Origin: JBOGFI01 sp050743365 | GTDB lineage: Bacteria > Actinomycetota > Acidimicrobiia > IMCC26256 > JACDBD01 | Direction of reading: 5' to 3' | Assembly: GCA_050743365.1 (NCBI GenBank) | Contig: JBOGFI010000058.1 | Location: 1-12,597 of the forward strand | Length of the DNA: 12,597 nucleotides | Shown: positions 6,664-12,597 of the stretch, in pieces | Layout of the letters: each line of letters begins with the position of its first letter | How positions within the stretch are numbered: the stretch's first letter is position 1 | Made by a program: the position numbers and the translations under genes | The notes under the pieces: model-generated | What the model was told of the DNA's origin: nothing | The model's database searches: none | The model's input: only the letters and a program-made list of their open reading frames with translations

Positions 6664-7035
6664 ATGAAGTCGCGCAAGAAGCTCGGGATGGGGGAACTCG
6701 AGGCCAAGGTCATGGACGTGCTGTGGGCCGCCGAGGACGATTGGCTCACCCCGGCCGACGTGCATCGTGCGCTCTCCCGTCGCCGTCCGCTCGCCTATAC
6801 GACGGTGATGACGGTGCTGGTGCGTCTCAACGAGAAGGGCGTCGTGAACCGCCGACGGGACGGGCGGGCGTACGCGTACCGGCCCGTGCAGACGCGCGAC
6901 GAGGACGCGGCCGCGCGCATGCGCGAGATCCTGGCCGCCGCCGGTGATCGTTCGGCGGCACTGAGCCGCTTCCTTGCATCGTTGTCGCCATCCGAGCGTG
7001 CGCAGCTCCGGCGGCTGCTGAGGCCATCGCGGTGA
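6664..7035 (+). CDS. blaI: BlaI/MecI/CopY-family transcriptional repressor
   Basis: A 123-residue winged-helix regulator. Family features are LGMGELEAKVMDVLWA at the first helix, the recognition region AYTTVMTVLVRLNEKG (about residues 42-57), the wing RRRDGRAYAYRP, and a C-terminal dimerisation helix pair. These proteins bind TAC/GTA-type dyads and repress; release occurs by proteolysis or, in CopY, by metal binding to a Cys motif. This protein has no Cys at all and one His, so direct CopY-style copper sensing is unlikely. The ATG at 6664 is preceded by AGGAG (6652-6656) with 7-nt spacing. Its stop overlaps the start of the M56 peptidase gene (GTGA), the usual BlaI-BlaR arrangement. The operator at 6603-6623 implies autoregulation. 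Several like sites nearby make it the likely controller of the whole cluster. Confidence 0.93.
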   Translation: MKSRKKLGMGELEAKVMDVLWAAEDDWLTPADVHRALSRRRPLAYTTVMTVLVRLNEKGVVNRRRDGRAYAYRPVQTRDEDAAARMREILAAAGDRSAALSRFLASLSPSERAQLRRLLRPSR

Positions 7036-7970
7036 GCGCCATGCTGCTCGCTGTCGGCGGCTTGCTGCTAGCGGGGCCGGGTCTCGCGGGTCGTTGGCTT
7101 CGACGCCTCCCACCGCGCGATTGGGCCGACCTGGTTACGGCGTCACTCGTCGGTGGGATCACCATCGTCGAGGCCGGGCTGGCCACGCTGGCCGCCCCTA
7201 CCGTGCTGCGGGCGGTCGGCTGGTCGGGACTGGCCCGGGCCTGCGACCGGATGTTCCAGTCCCTCGCGCTCGGAGGCCCCGTGGTCGGATGGTTGGCCGC
7301 CGCCGGTGCTGCCGTGATCGCGGGCAGCGCCGCGTGGGGAGCCGCCCGTGCCGTGCGGTTGCATCGCCGGGCGCGGGTCGAGCCGTGGCTCGGCGAGCAC
7401 CGCCAGTGGGACGACTGCGAGCTGGTGCTGCTGCCAACTCCGGAGCCGGTCGCGTACAGCCTGGACGGCCATCGCGCTCAGGTGGTTGTCTCGGCGGGGC
7501 TGACCCGGGCGCTGACCCGAAGGCAGCTCGCGGCAGTGATCCGCCACGAGCGGTCGCATCTCCGGCTCCGGCACCAACGCCGCCTCGTGCTGGTGGCGGC
7601 GATCGACAGGGCTGCAGGGATCGTCCCCGGAGTGCGCACCTCGACGGGCTCGTTGCGTACGGCGCTCGAGCGCTGGGCCGACGAGGACACCGCTGGGGCC
7701 GACACCGAGGCGCGCCGCTGCCTCCGCGCCGCTCTCCTCGCGACCGCGCATGCAGTCGTAAGTCCGGAGCTCGCCGCGTTCGGCGGCGCGCACGCCGCGA
7801 TGGAGCGGGCCGCCGCCCTCGCCCGTCCCGCCCCCTCGGCCTCCGTGGTCGAGCGCGCCCTCGCGTGGGGAGTGCTGATGGGCGTCTCACTGGTCGGGGT
7901 ATCGGCGCTCGGCCTGTGGATCGGCCGCACCCGATCCGTACTCGCGATGGCGGGCTACTGCCCGAGCTGA
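7032..7970 (+). CDS. M56-family membrane metallopeptidase, BlaR1-like signal protease without sensor domain
   Basis: A 312-residue membrane protein with helices near residues 1-20, 32-60 and 80-105 and a last helix near 285-305. The zinc-protease motif is H172-E-R-S-H176, in VIRHERSHLRLRHQRR, as in M56 peptidases. BlaR1 and MecR1 use this domain to trigger inactivation of BlaI/MecI. Here there is no extracellular penicillin-binding sensor; the size resembles the short actinobacterial BlaR-like proteins, of which the M. tuberculosis BlaI partner is an example. It ends with AGYCPS. The GTG at 7032 overlaps the repressor stop, so the two are co-translated. What it senses is unknown. In this context copper or damage to extracytoplasmic thiols is a reasonable guess, not shown by sequence. 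Confidence 0.87.
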   Translation: MSAMLLAVGGLLLAGPGLAGRWLRRLPPRDWADLVTASLVGGITIVEAGLATLAAPTVLRAVGWSGLARACDRMFQSLALGGPVVGWLAAAGAAVIAGSAAWGAARAVRLHRRARVEPWLGEHRQWDDCELVLLPTPEPVAYSLDGHRAQVVVSAGLTRALTRRQLAAVIRHERSHLRLRHQRRLVLVAAIDRAAGIVPGVRTSTGSLRTALERWADEDTAGADTEARRCLRAALLATAHAVVSPELAAFGGAHAAMERAAALARPAPSASVVERALAWGVLMGVSLVGVSALGLWIGRTRSVLAMAGYCPS

Positions 7971-7990
7971 AGCCGGTTTCCGACTATCGA

Positions 7991-7996
7991 TATACT
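7991..7996 (+). promoter_or_regulatory. Probable -10 element of the copA operon promoter
   Basis: TATACT lies in the only distinctly AT-rich spot of the region (7986-7998) and overlaps the start of the operator at 7995. It would place transcription start near 8003. No convincing -35 hexamer is seen at the expected distance. Confidence 0.45.
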
Positions 7997-8010
7997 ACAG
8001 CCTGTCATAG
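7995..8010 (+). promoter_or_regulatory. BlaI/CopY-type operator, small-protein-copA operon
   Basis: CTACAGCCTGTCATAG differs from the consensus CTACASNCTGTCGTAG at one position. It overlaps a TATACT -10 hexamer and is followed 4 nt later by the AGGAGGT ribosome-binding site (8014-8020) of the 74-residue gene. Confidence 0.7.
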
Positions 8011-8027
8011 TTCAGGAGGTCCGGCGC

Positions 8028-8252
8028 GTGGAGACATTGGTCTACTACCTGCCCACGGCAGCGTGTGTCGGCGGGATGATGCTGTGCATGTTCATGATGA
8101 GCCGGGGGCGCTCGTCAGGCGAGCAGGCCGCCGAGAAGGCGGGAACGCCCGCACCGGTGGCCGACGACGAGGTCGCCCGCCTCCGAGAGGAAGTCGACGC
8201 CCTGCGGGCCGAGTTGGGAGCCCGCGAGGCCGTGCGCGAACCGGCCTCGTAG
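8028..8252 (+). CDS. Small Met/Cys-rich membrane protein with C-terminal coiled coil
   Basis: A 74-residue protein starting at GTG 8028, with a near-perfect AGGAGGT ribosome-binding site ending 7 nt before it. A single membrane helix (about residues 5-25) is rich in sulfur ligands: Cys13, Met17, Met18, Cys20, Met21, Met23 and Met24 (within ACVGGMMLCMFMMSRG). A flexible linker follows, then a charged heptad-like helix (about 46-68, DDEVARLREEVDALRAEL) likely to form a coiled coil. It is the first gene after the operator and lies upstream of the copper ATPase. Sulfur-rich short segments fit Cu(I) binding, so a copper chaperone, sensor or ATPase accessory subunit is a reasonable inference. I cannot name the family. 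Confidence 0.78.
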   Translation: METLVYYLPTAACVGGMMLCMFMMSRGRSSGEQAAEKAGTPAPVADDEVARLREEVDALRAELGAREAVREPAS

Positions 8253-8431
8253 TGCATCTCGTCCTGCGCGCCCTGGGATTGCTCATCCTGGCAGCTTGTC
8301 CGCTGTCGTCGGTGGTGGTGCTGCGGGTTGCAACCCGTCACCGTCGGCATATCGCGGCAGGCGGAACCACAAGCGTTGTCAGCGGTGACGGAACACACAG
8401 GGGAAGAGACGGGTTCCCTATCGTGGGGTAG
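8252..8431 (+). CDS. Possible 59-residue membrane peptide between the small protein and copA
   Basis: A short frame opens with GTG at 8252, sharing one base with the preceding TAG (TAGTG), and closes at TAG 8429-8431, 10 nt before the copA start. It encodes one hydrophobic helix, LRALGLLILAACPLSSVVVL, with a Cys in a lipobox-like LAAC, then a basic and polar tail. The one-base overlap and the even fill of the space before copA favour a real, coupled gene. There is no ribosome-binding site of its own and I know no family. If it is not coding, this stretch is the copA leader. Confidence 0.35.
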   Translation: MHLVLRALGLLILAACPLSSVVVLRVATRHRRHIAAGGTTSVVSGDGTHRGRDGFPIVG

Positions 8432-8441
8432 ATACCGCGAG

Positions 8442-10631
8442 ATGACTCACCGGGTGGACGAGCGGACTTCCAACGGTTCCCGCCAGGAACTCGACCTCGA
8501 GGTCACGGGGATGCATTGCGCCTCGTGCGCGTCGCGCGTCGAGCGGGCGCTGGGGCAACAGCAGGGTGTCCACGAGGCGGGGGTGAACTTCGCCACCGAG
8601 CGGGCCCGGGTGGTGCTCGACCCCTCCCTCGTCACCCTCGAGGATCTCGCCGCGGCGGTCGACGCGGTCGGCTACGGAATCGGACCCCCGCCCCAGGCCG
8701 GCGAGCGCGCGGAGGATCTCGAAGCCCGGGCGCAGGCGGGCTGGTGGCGACGAGTCGTGATTGCCTGGCCCTTGGGCCTCGCGGTGCTCGTCCTCTCGCT
8801 GGTCGCGATGGAGGACACGTGGGCGCGCTGGACGATCGCCGCGCTGGCCACACCGGTCCAGTTCTACGTGGGCTGGCCGTTCCTCCGAGTCGCCGCCGAG
8901 CGGGCACGCCACCTGAGCGCCAACATGGACACGCTCATCGCGCTGGGCACCCTGGCCGCGTTCGTCTACTCGACCTACGAGCTCTTCGCCGGTGGCGATC
9001 TCTACTTCGACACCGCCGCGCTCATCATCGCCTTCCTGGTGCTGGGACGGTACTTCGAGGCCCGGGCCAAGGGCCGCGCCTCGAGCGCCATCCGGCGCCT
9101 CCTCGAGCTCGGCGCCAAGGAGGCCCGGGTTCTGGTCGACGGCGAGGAACGAACGGTGCCGGTGGACGAGGTCCAGGTCGGCGACGTCCTGCGCGTGCGG
9201 CCCGGGGAGAAGATCCCGGTCGACGGCGAGGTCATCGACGGGCTCTCGGCGGTCGACGAGTCGATGCTCACCGGCGAATCGGTGCCCGTCGACAAGCACC
9301 CCGGCGACCGAGTCGCCGGCGCCACCATCAACCGGCAAGGCGTCCTGACCGTCCGGGCCACGGCAGTGGGTGCCGACACCGCGCTGGCCCAGATCGTGCG
9401 CCTCGTGCAGGAGGCCCAGGCGTCCAAGGCACCGGTGCAGCGCCTCGCCGATCGCATCTCGGGCGTGTTCGTGCCGATCGTCATCGCGATCGCGCTGGTG
9501 ACGCTGGCCGGCTGGTGGCTCGCCGCCGATCCGACCGGCGGGCTGGTAGCGGCGGTCGCCGTGCTCATCATCGCCTGCCCGTGCGCCCTCGGGCTGGCGA
9601 CCCCCACCGCGATCATGGTCGGCACGGGTCGCGGCGCGTCGATGGGCGTGCTGATCAAGGGCGGCGAGGTGCTCGAGCGCTCCAAGCGCATCGACACCGT
9701 CGTCTTCGACAAGACCGGCACGCTCACTCGTGGCGAGATGGCGCTCACCGACGTCGCGCCGGCACCGGGAACCGACGAGAGGGAACTGCTGGCGCGAGCC
9801 GCGGCGGTTGAGGACGCCTCCGAGCATCCGCTGGGCCGGGCGGTCGTCGACGGTGCTCGGGAGCGGGCGATCAGGATCGGCGCGGTGGACAGCTTCGAGG
9901 CGGTGGCCGGACATGGCGTGCACGCGACGCTCGACGGCGTGCTCGTGCACGTGGGGCGGCGCAAGCTCATGGCCGAAGCGGGGCTGGTGATCGCGGGCGC
10001 GCTCGAGGACGCTGCGGATGCCCTGGAGGAAGCCGGCAAGACGGCGATCTTCGCGGGATGGGACGGCGAGGCCCGCGGGGTGCTCGGCGTGGCCGACACG
10101 CTCGAGGACGAGGCGATCACAGCCGTGGAGGCCCTGCGGGTCATGGGCATCCGGGTCGCCATGATCACCGGCGACAACCGTCGGACGGCCGACGCCATCG
10201 CCGCCCAGGTCGGCATCGACCAGGTCCTGGCCGAGGTGCTGCCCGAGGACAAGGTCGGCGAGGTCCGTCGCCTCCAGGACGAAGGGCGCGTCGTGGCCAT
10301 GGTCGGCGACGGCGTCAACGATGCTCCTGCGCTCGTGCAAGCCGACCTCGGCATCGCCATCGGCACCGGGACCGACGTGGCGATCGAGTCGTCCGACATC
10401 ACCCTGCTCGCCGACGACCTCCACGGTGTCGCCACCGCGATCCGGCTGTCGCGCCGGACGTTCCGCACCATCCTCCAGAACCTGGGTTGGGCGTTCGGCT
10501 ACAACGTGGCCGCCATCCCGCTCGCTGCGATCGGGTTGCTCAACCCGATCATCGCCGGCGCCGCCATGGCGTTCTCGAGCGTCTCGGTCGTCACCAACAG
10601 CCTCCGCCTCTACCGGTTCGGGCGGTCGTGA
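8442..10631 (+). CDS. copA: P1B-type Cu(I)-translocating ATPase (CopA)
   Basis: A 729-residue P-type ATPase exporting Cu(I) from the cytoplasm. Order of features: one N-terminal metal-binding domain with GMHCASC (Cys26, Cys29); six membrane helices before the large cytoplasmic loop; actuator motif TGES at 277-280; transmembrane CPC at 379-381 in IIACPCALGLATP; phosphorylation site D423-KTGT; the SEHPLG nucleotide-binding motif; GDGVND at 622-627; and the final helices with FGYNVAAIP and MAFSSVSVVTNSLRL, typical of Cu(I) rather than Zn/Cd pumps. The frame is open further upstream, but the ATG at 8442 places the HMA domain near the N-terminus as usual and leaves the upstream short gene free. 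No strong ribosome-binding site precedes it, so coupling is likely. Its stop overlaps the start of the next gene (GTGA). Confidence 0.95.
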   Translation: MTHRVDERTSNGSRQELDLEVTGMHCASCASRVERALGQQQGVHEAGVNFATERARVVLDPSLVTLEDLAAAVDAVGYGIGPPPQAGERAEDLEARAQAGWWRRVVIAWPLGLAVLVLSLVAMEDTWARWTIAALATPVQFYVGWPFLRVAAERARHLSANMDTLIALGTLAAFVYSTYELFAGGDLYFDTAALIIAFLVLGRYFEARAKGRASSAIRRLLELGAKEARVLVDGEERTVPVDEVQVGDVLRVRPGEKIPVDGEVIDGLSAVDESMLTGESVPVDKHPGDRVAGATINRQGVLTVRATAVGADTALAQIVRLVQEAQASKAPVQRLADRISGVFVPIVIAIALVTLAGWWLAADPTGGLVAAVAVLIIACPCALGLATPTAIMVGTGRGASMGVLIKGGEVLERSKRIDTVVFDKTGTLTRGEMALTDVAPAPGTDERELLARAAAVEDASEHPLGRAVVDGARERAIRIGAVDSFEAVAGHGVHATLDGVLVHVGRRKLMAEAGLVIAGALEDAADALEEAGKTAIFAGWDGEARGVLGVADTLEDEAITAVEALRVMGIRVAMITGDNRRTADAIAAQVGIDQVLAEVLPEDKVGEVRRLQDEGRVVAMVGDGVNDAPALVQADLGIAIGTGTDVAIESSDITLLADDLHGVATAIRLSRRTFRTILQNLGWAFGYNVAAIPLAAIGLLNPIIAGAAMAFSSVSVVTNSLRLYRFGRS

Positions 10632-11047
10632 GGCTCGCGGCCGTCGACGTGGCGTGGGCCGACGGGGACCGGTACGCCCGACTCACCCGGCTGGCGATGG
10701 CGGGGACGGTGCTAGCGGTCCTCTTCGCGGTGGCGGGCCTTCCTCCCGTGGGCGTGCACTCGCCGCCCCACTACCTCGGGGTGATGGCGCCGAGCTGTGG
10801 GCTCACCCGGGGGACCGTCGCGTTGTTCCGCGGCTCGCTTGGCGACGCGATGCGGTTCAATCCCGCGAGCCCGCTCGTGCTGATCGGCGGCCTCGCACTC
10901 CTCGCCCGCGGCGCGGCCGGCACGATCACAGGCCGCTGGCTCGACGCACGCGTCCGCGTCGAGCCGCTCGGCTGGGTGGTGTTGGCGCTGGCGGGCGCGG
11001 CACTCGCCGTCAACCAGCAGCTTCACGCCGACCTTCTGCGCGGCTGA
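10628..11047 (+). CDS. DUF2752-family small membrane protein
   Basis: A 139-residue membrane protein with about three helices (22-40, 80-95 and 114-130). The motif PSCGLTRGTVALFRG followed by a short helix and MRFNP (Cys57 to Pro79) is the signature of DUF2752 proteins, whose biochemical role is not established. The GTG at 10628 overlaps the copA stop (GTGA), which ties its translation to the copper pump; ATG 10697-10699 is a weaker alternative start. Link to copper is by position only: the Cys in CGLTR is conserved across the family, including members away from copper genes. Confidence 0.8.
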   Translation: MRLAAVDVAWADGDRYARLTRLAMAGTVLAVLFAVAGLPPVGVHSPPHYLGVMAPSCGLTRGTVALFRGSLGDAMRFNPASPLVLIGGLALLARGAAGTITGRWLDARVRVEPLGWVVLALAGAALAVNQQLHADLLRG

Positions 11048-11080
11048 CAGTTCGACCACGGAGCACGGACGGCCCGGCCG

Positions 11081-11257
11081 TTGATCGACTTGCTGCTTCC
11101 CCGCACCGACGCCGGCGTCCTCGTCCAAGCGGTCGTCGTCTTCCCGATCCTCGGCGCCTGGCTCGCCTGGGTACGCCGCGACCCGGACTGGCGCTTGTTG
11201 GCCCTGGGGGTGTTGGTCATGACGATCGCGTGGTTCGGCCTGCGAGCGGTCCACTGA
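11081..11257 (+). CDS. Possible 58-residue membrane protein with two helices
   Basis: The frame from TTG 11081 to TGA 11255-11257 encodes LIDLLLPRTDAGVLVQ at the start, a hydrophobic helix (VVVFPILGAWLAWV), a charged turn RRDPDW, and a second helix (LLALGVLVMTIAWFGL). The helix-turn-helix arrangement with Arg/Asp in the turn looks like a real small membrane protein rather than chance. The start is uncertain: TTG is the only common start codon in the frame, and the nearest GGAG (11060-11063) is rather far away. It would be the last gene of the copA operon, 33 nt after the DUF2752 gene. The family is unknown to me. Confidence 0.45.
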   Translation: MIDLLLPRTDAGVLVQAVVVFPILGAWLAWVRRDPDWRLLALGVLVMTIAWFGLRAVH

Positions 11258-11344
11258 CGATCGCACGGCGGCATCGTCTTCCCTCGCCGGGAGCTGACCC
11301 GTTGACGAGCCAGCGCCGCCACGCCGACGTGCTGCGCTGAAGCC

Positions 11345-12190
11345 TCAGACGCATGGCGCACCCTCGGGCGACTGGCCGGTGGTGTCGGTGCCGATGGGGG
11401 GCCCGGTCACGAGGCCGGCGAGGTTCGTGTCGACCTCGATGCCGCCGCCGGTCACCGCGAGCGGCCACCGGTCCATCCCGCGGGGGGCGGGGCCGCCGCG
11501 CTTCTCGCCCACCCGGTTGTACTTCGAGCCGTGGCAGGGGCACTCGAACCACTGCGAGGTCTCGCACCACGGCACCCGGCAGCCGAGGTGCGGGCACTTC
11601 TGGTACAGGGCGACGTAGCCCTCCTCCATGCCGCTCACGATGTTAGGTGGGTAGACCTTCTTCGCCTTGTCGAGGTCGTCCTTCGGATAGGCGACGATGT
11701 AGGTCTTGGCGGCGGCGTTGTAGAAGGGCTGCTTGTTGTCGAACGCCTCCTTGATCTGGGCGAGGGTGCCGACCGTGATCTTGCCGCCAGTGCCGCCCGA
11801 TGTGCTCGGCCACAGGAACGCCAGGCTGGCCACGCCGAAGGTCCCGACGGAGATCCCCAGCCCGGTGAGGATGCCGCGGTTGAAGAACTGTCGGCGGGTG
11901 AGGCCGAGCTCCTCCTCGTCGACGGGCTCATAGCGCGCCGGAACGCGTTCGCCGGTCGGGGCGAGCGCCTGGCGCGCCTCGTCGGCCCGGGCGCGGGCCT
12001 CCTCGTCGAGATCGTGCGCGCCGGTCGCGGTGACCAGCTCTCTCGACGGGCTCTCGGCCGGCAGGGAGGCGTCCGCGCCCACGCGGTTGCGACCCGTGGC
12101 TGCCCGCCGCCCACCGGTGGCGACGATCATCAGCCCGGCCAGGAACATCACGCCGACGACGGCGAGAACGAGCACGGTCGAGGAATCCAT
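11345..12190 (-). CDS. Rieske 2Fe-2S protein, QcrA-like
   Basis: A 281-residue membrane-bound Rieske protein. There is a first membrane helix at about 4-25, then an acidic/helical linker (about 58-95). Next comes a twin-arginine-like R99-R100-Q-F-F followed by a second membrane helix (about 106-128) and the Rieske domain. Cluster ligands are Cys199 and His201 (CPHLGC) and Cys217 and His220 (CPCHGS); Cys204 and Cys219 would form the family disulfide. An extra Cys209 lies between them. This resembles the iron-sulfur subunit of actinobacterial quinol-cytochrome c reductase, although no cytochrome b gene is adjacent. The ATG at 12190 is preceded by GGGAGGG. An operator at 12214-12229 lies 23 nt upstream, placing it under the same apparent control as the copper genes. 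Confidence 0.86.
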   Translation of the reverse strand: MDSSTVLVLAVVGVMFLAGLMIVATGGRRAATGRNRVGADASLPAESPSRELVTATGAHDLDEEARARADEARQALAPTGERVPARYEPVDEEELGLTRRQFFNRGILTGLGISVGTFGVASLAFLWPSTSGGTGGKITVGTLAQIKEAFDNKQPFYNAAAKTYIVAYPKDDLDKAKKVYPPNIVSGMEEGYVALYQKCPHLGCRVPWCETSQWFECPCHGSKYNRVGEKRGGPAPRGMDRWPLAVTGGGIEVDTNLAGLVTGPPIGTDTTGQSPEGAPCV

Positions 12191-12213
12191 TGAGTCCCTC
12201 CCGCGTTCAGCCT

Positions 12214-12229
12214 CTACGACACTGTGTAG
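12214..12229 (-). promoter_or_regulatory. BlaI/CopY-type operator, Rieske gene promoter
   Basis: On the minus strand the site reads CTACACAGTGTCGTAG, with a perfect CTAC/GTAG outer dyad and one mismatch to the consensus CTACASNCTGTCGTAG in the core. It lies 23 nt upstream of the Rieske ATG and is oriented in its direction. It is also about 70 nt upstream of the divergent amidohydrolase. Confidence 0.63.
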
Positions 12230-12283
12230 CACGAAAGAGGGAAGCCCGGTGCGGGCGTCGCGGTCGGCTGAGCGGCATGTGTC

Positions 12284-12289
12284 TAGTCT
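12284..12289 (+). promoter_or_regulatory. Possible -10 element of the amidohydrolase gene
   Basis: TAGTCT fits TANNNT and ends 7 nt before the GTG at 12297, which would give a leaderless transcript, common in actinobacteria. No Shine-Dalgarno sequence is visible, and the -35 region is poor. Confidence 0.3.
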
Positions 12290-12296
12290 TCGCAGT

Positions 12297-12597
12297 GTGC
12301 TCGTCGACGCGCACTGCCACCTTGAACCGGAACTGGACGCGCAGGCCCTCGTCGACACGATGAATCGCGCGGGAGTGGATCGCGCGGCGTTGCTCGCCGC
12401 TGCGCACGCCCCCGTTCAGTTCCCCCGCATCGGTCCCGTGATCCACCGCGGTTGCATGAGCATCCGGCCGCTTCGGCTACCCATGTACCGCCTCGCGGTT
12501 CGTTCCGGGCGTCTGAGGCCCTACGAGCGGCCGAATAACGATCCGGTGTTCGAGGTGGCGCGCGCCCACCCGGAGCGATTCATTCCGTTCGTGTTCC
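12297..12597 (+). CDS. Amidohydrolase (metal-dependent TIM-barrel hydrolase), 3' end outside window
   Basis: The first 100 residues of a protein opening VLVDAHCHLE. The HxH pair (His6 and His8 counting from GTG 12297) is the metal-binding motif at the end of strand 1 in amidohydrolase-superfamily enzymes. The later stretch NNDPVFEVARAHPERFIPFVF matches the amidohydrolase-2 pattern in which a residue range is followed by strand 3. The substrate cannot be told. GTG 12297 is chosen because the metal motif normally lies within the first ten residues and a -10-like TAGTCT fits a leaderless start. An in-frame GTG at 12279 is an alternative. It is divergent from the Rieske gene, and no operator lies close to its own start, so it may not belong to the regulon. 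Confidence 0.75.
   Translation, partial: MLVDAHCHLEPELDAQALVDTMNRAGVDRAALLAAAHAPVQFPRIGPVIHRGCMSIRPLRLPMYRLAVRSGRLRPYERPNNDPVFEVARAHPERFIPFVF

Noticed and set aside
8324..8337. Perfect 14-bp palindrome CGGGTTGCAACCCG
   Set aside because: It lies within the possible 59-residue frame, not at a promoter, and is unlike the operator family. No function can be argued from one copy.
8418..8431. CTAT-N6-GTAG just before copA as another operator
   Set aside because: The left half is mismatched, the spacing is 6 rather than 8 and there is no TACAG/TGTC core. It overlaps the end of a putative short gene, so chance is sufficient.
8418..10424. Long open frames opposite copA, and likewise opposite copC-copD (4493-6076) and elsewhere
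   Set aside because: They follow from the GC-rich third codon positions of the real genes. They show no recognisable domains, have His/Arg/Asp-heavy low-complexity composition, and lie fully within well-identified genes.
11045..11047. TGA between the DUF2752 frame and the following in-frame small frame as another Sec or readthrough codon
   Set aside because: DUF2752 proteins normally end about here. There is no redox motif at the junction, and I see no GGU-loop hairpin at the expected distance.
11311..11339. CAGCGC/GCGCTG inverted repeat between the last copA-operon frame and the Rieske gene end as a terminator
   Set aside because: The stem is only 6 bp with a 17-nt loop and no U-tract follows on either strand; such pairs are common by chance at this GC content.

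Overview
This is a GC-rich window, with strong G/C preference at third codon positions and frequent GTG starts. Genes are tightly packed with ATGA and GTGA overlaps, and some promoters appear leaderless or nearly so. All of this fits an actinobacterium. The Rieske protein, the BlaI/M56 pair and the lipoprotein suggest an uncultured Acidimicrobiia-like lineage, but that placement is inference. No rRNA, tRNA, CRISPR array, insertion sequence or phage gene is visible, and no stretch longer than about 300 bases lacks a gene.

Layout: (1) 2-568, the 3' part of an unrecognised membrane protein. (2) 537-1181 (-), a membrane-anchored redoxin whose frame is interrupted by one in-frame TGA exactly where the first Cys of a CGPC motif belongs. 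A good bacterial SECIS hairpin follows, so I annotate it as one selenoprotein gene. (3) 1288-1833 (+), a TlpA-like thioredoxin divergent from the selenoprotein gene. (4) 1805-4462 (-), a four-gene operon of thioredoxin-fold lipoprotein, CcdA, CcmG/DsbE-like protein and a small membrane protein. (5) 4546-6600 (-), a CopC-CopD-LolA-like fusion for copper. (6) 6664-7970 (+), a BlaI/CopY-family repressor and its M56 membrane-peptidase partner. (7) 8028-11257 (+), a Met/Cys-rich small membrane protein, a possible 59-residue membrane peptide, a CopA copper ATPase, a DUF2752 protein and a possible 58-residue membrane protein. (8) 11345-12190 (-), a Rieske 2Fe-2S protein. (9) 12297 to the end (+), an amidohydrolase that runs off the window.

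The unifying feature is a repeated operator. Six 16-bp sites fit CTACASNCTGTCGTAG with a few mismatches, and a seventh variant is a perfect 8-bp inverted repeat with a 5-nt spacer. They lie just upstream of almost every transcription unit: 1201-1216, 1252-1267, 3430-3445, 4493-4508, 6603-6623, 7995-8010 and 12214-12229. The TAC/GTA dyad is of the type bound by BlaI/MecI/CopY repressors, and a gene of that family sits in the middle next to its own site. I infer one local regulon joining copper export and binding (CopA, CopC-CopD), extracytoplasmic thiol/selenol chemistry (selenoredoxin, TlpA, CcdA, CcmG, lipoprotein) and a respiratory Rieske protein. The repressor has no cysteine, so the signal probably arrives through the M56 protease rather than by direct copper binding as in CopY.
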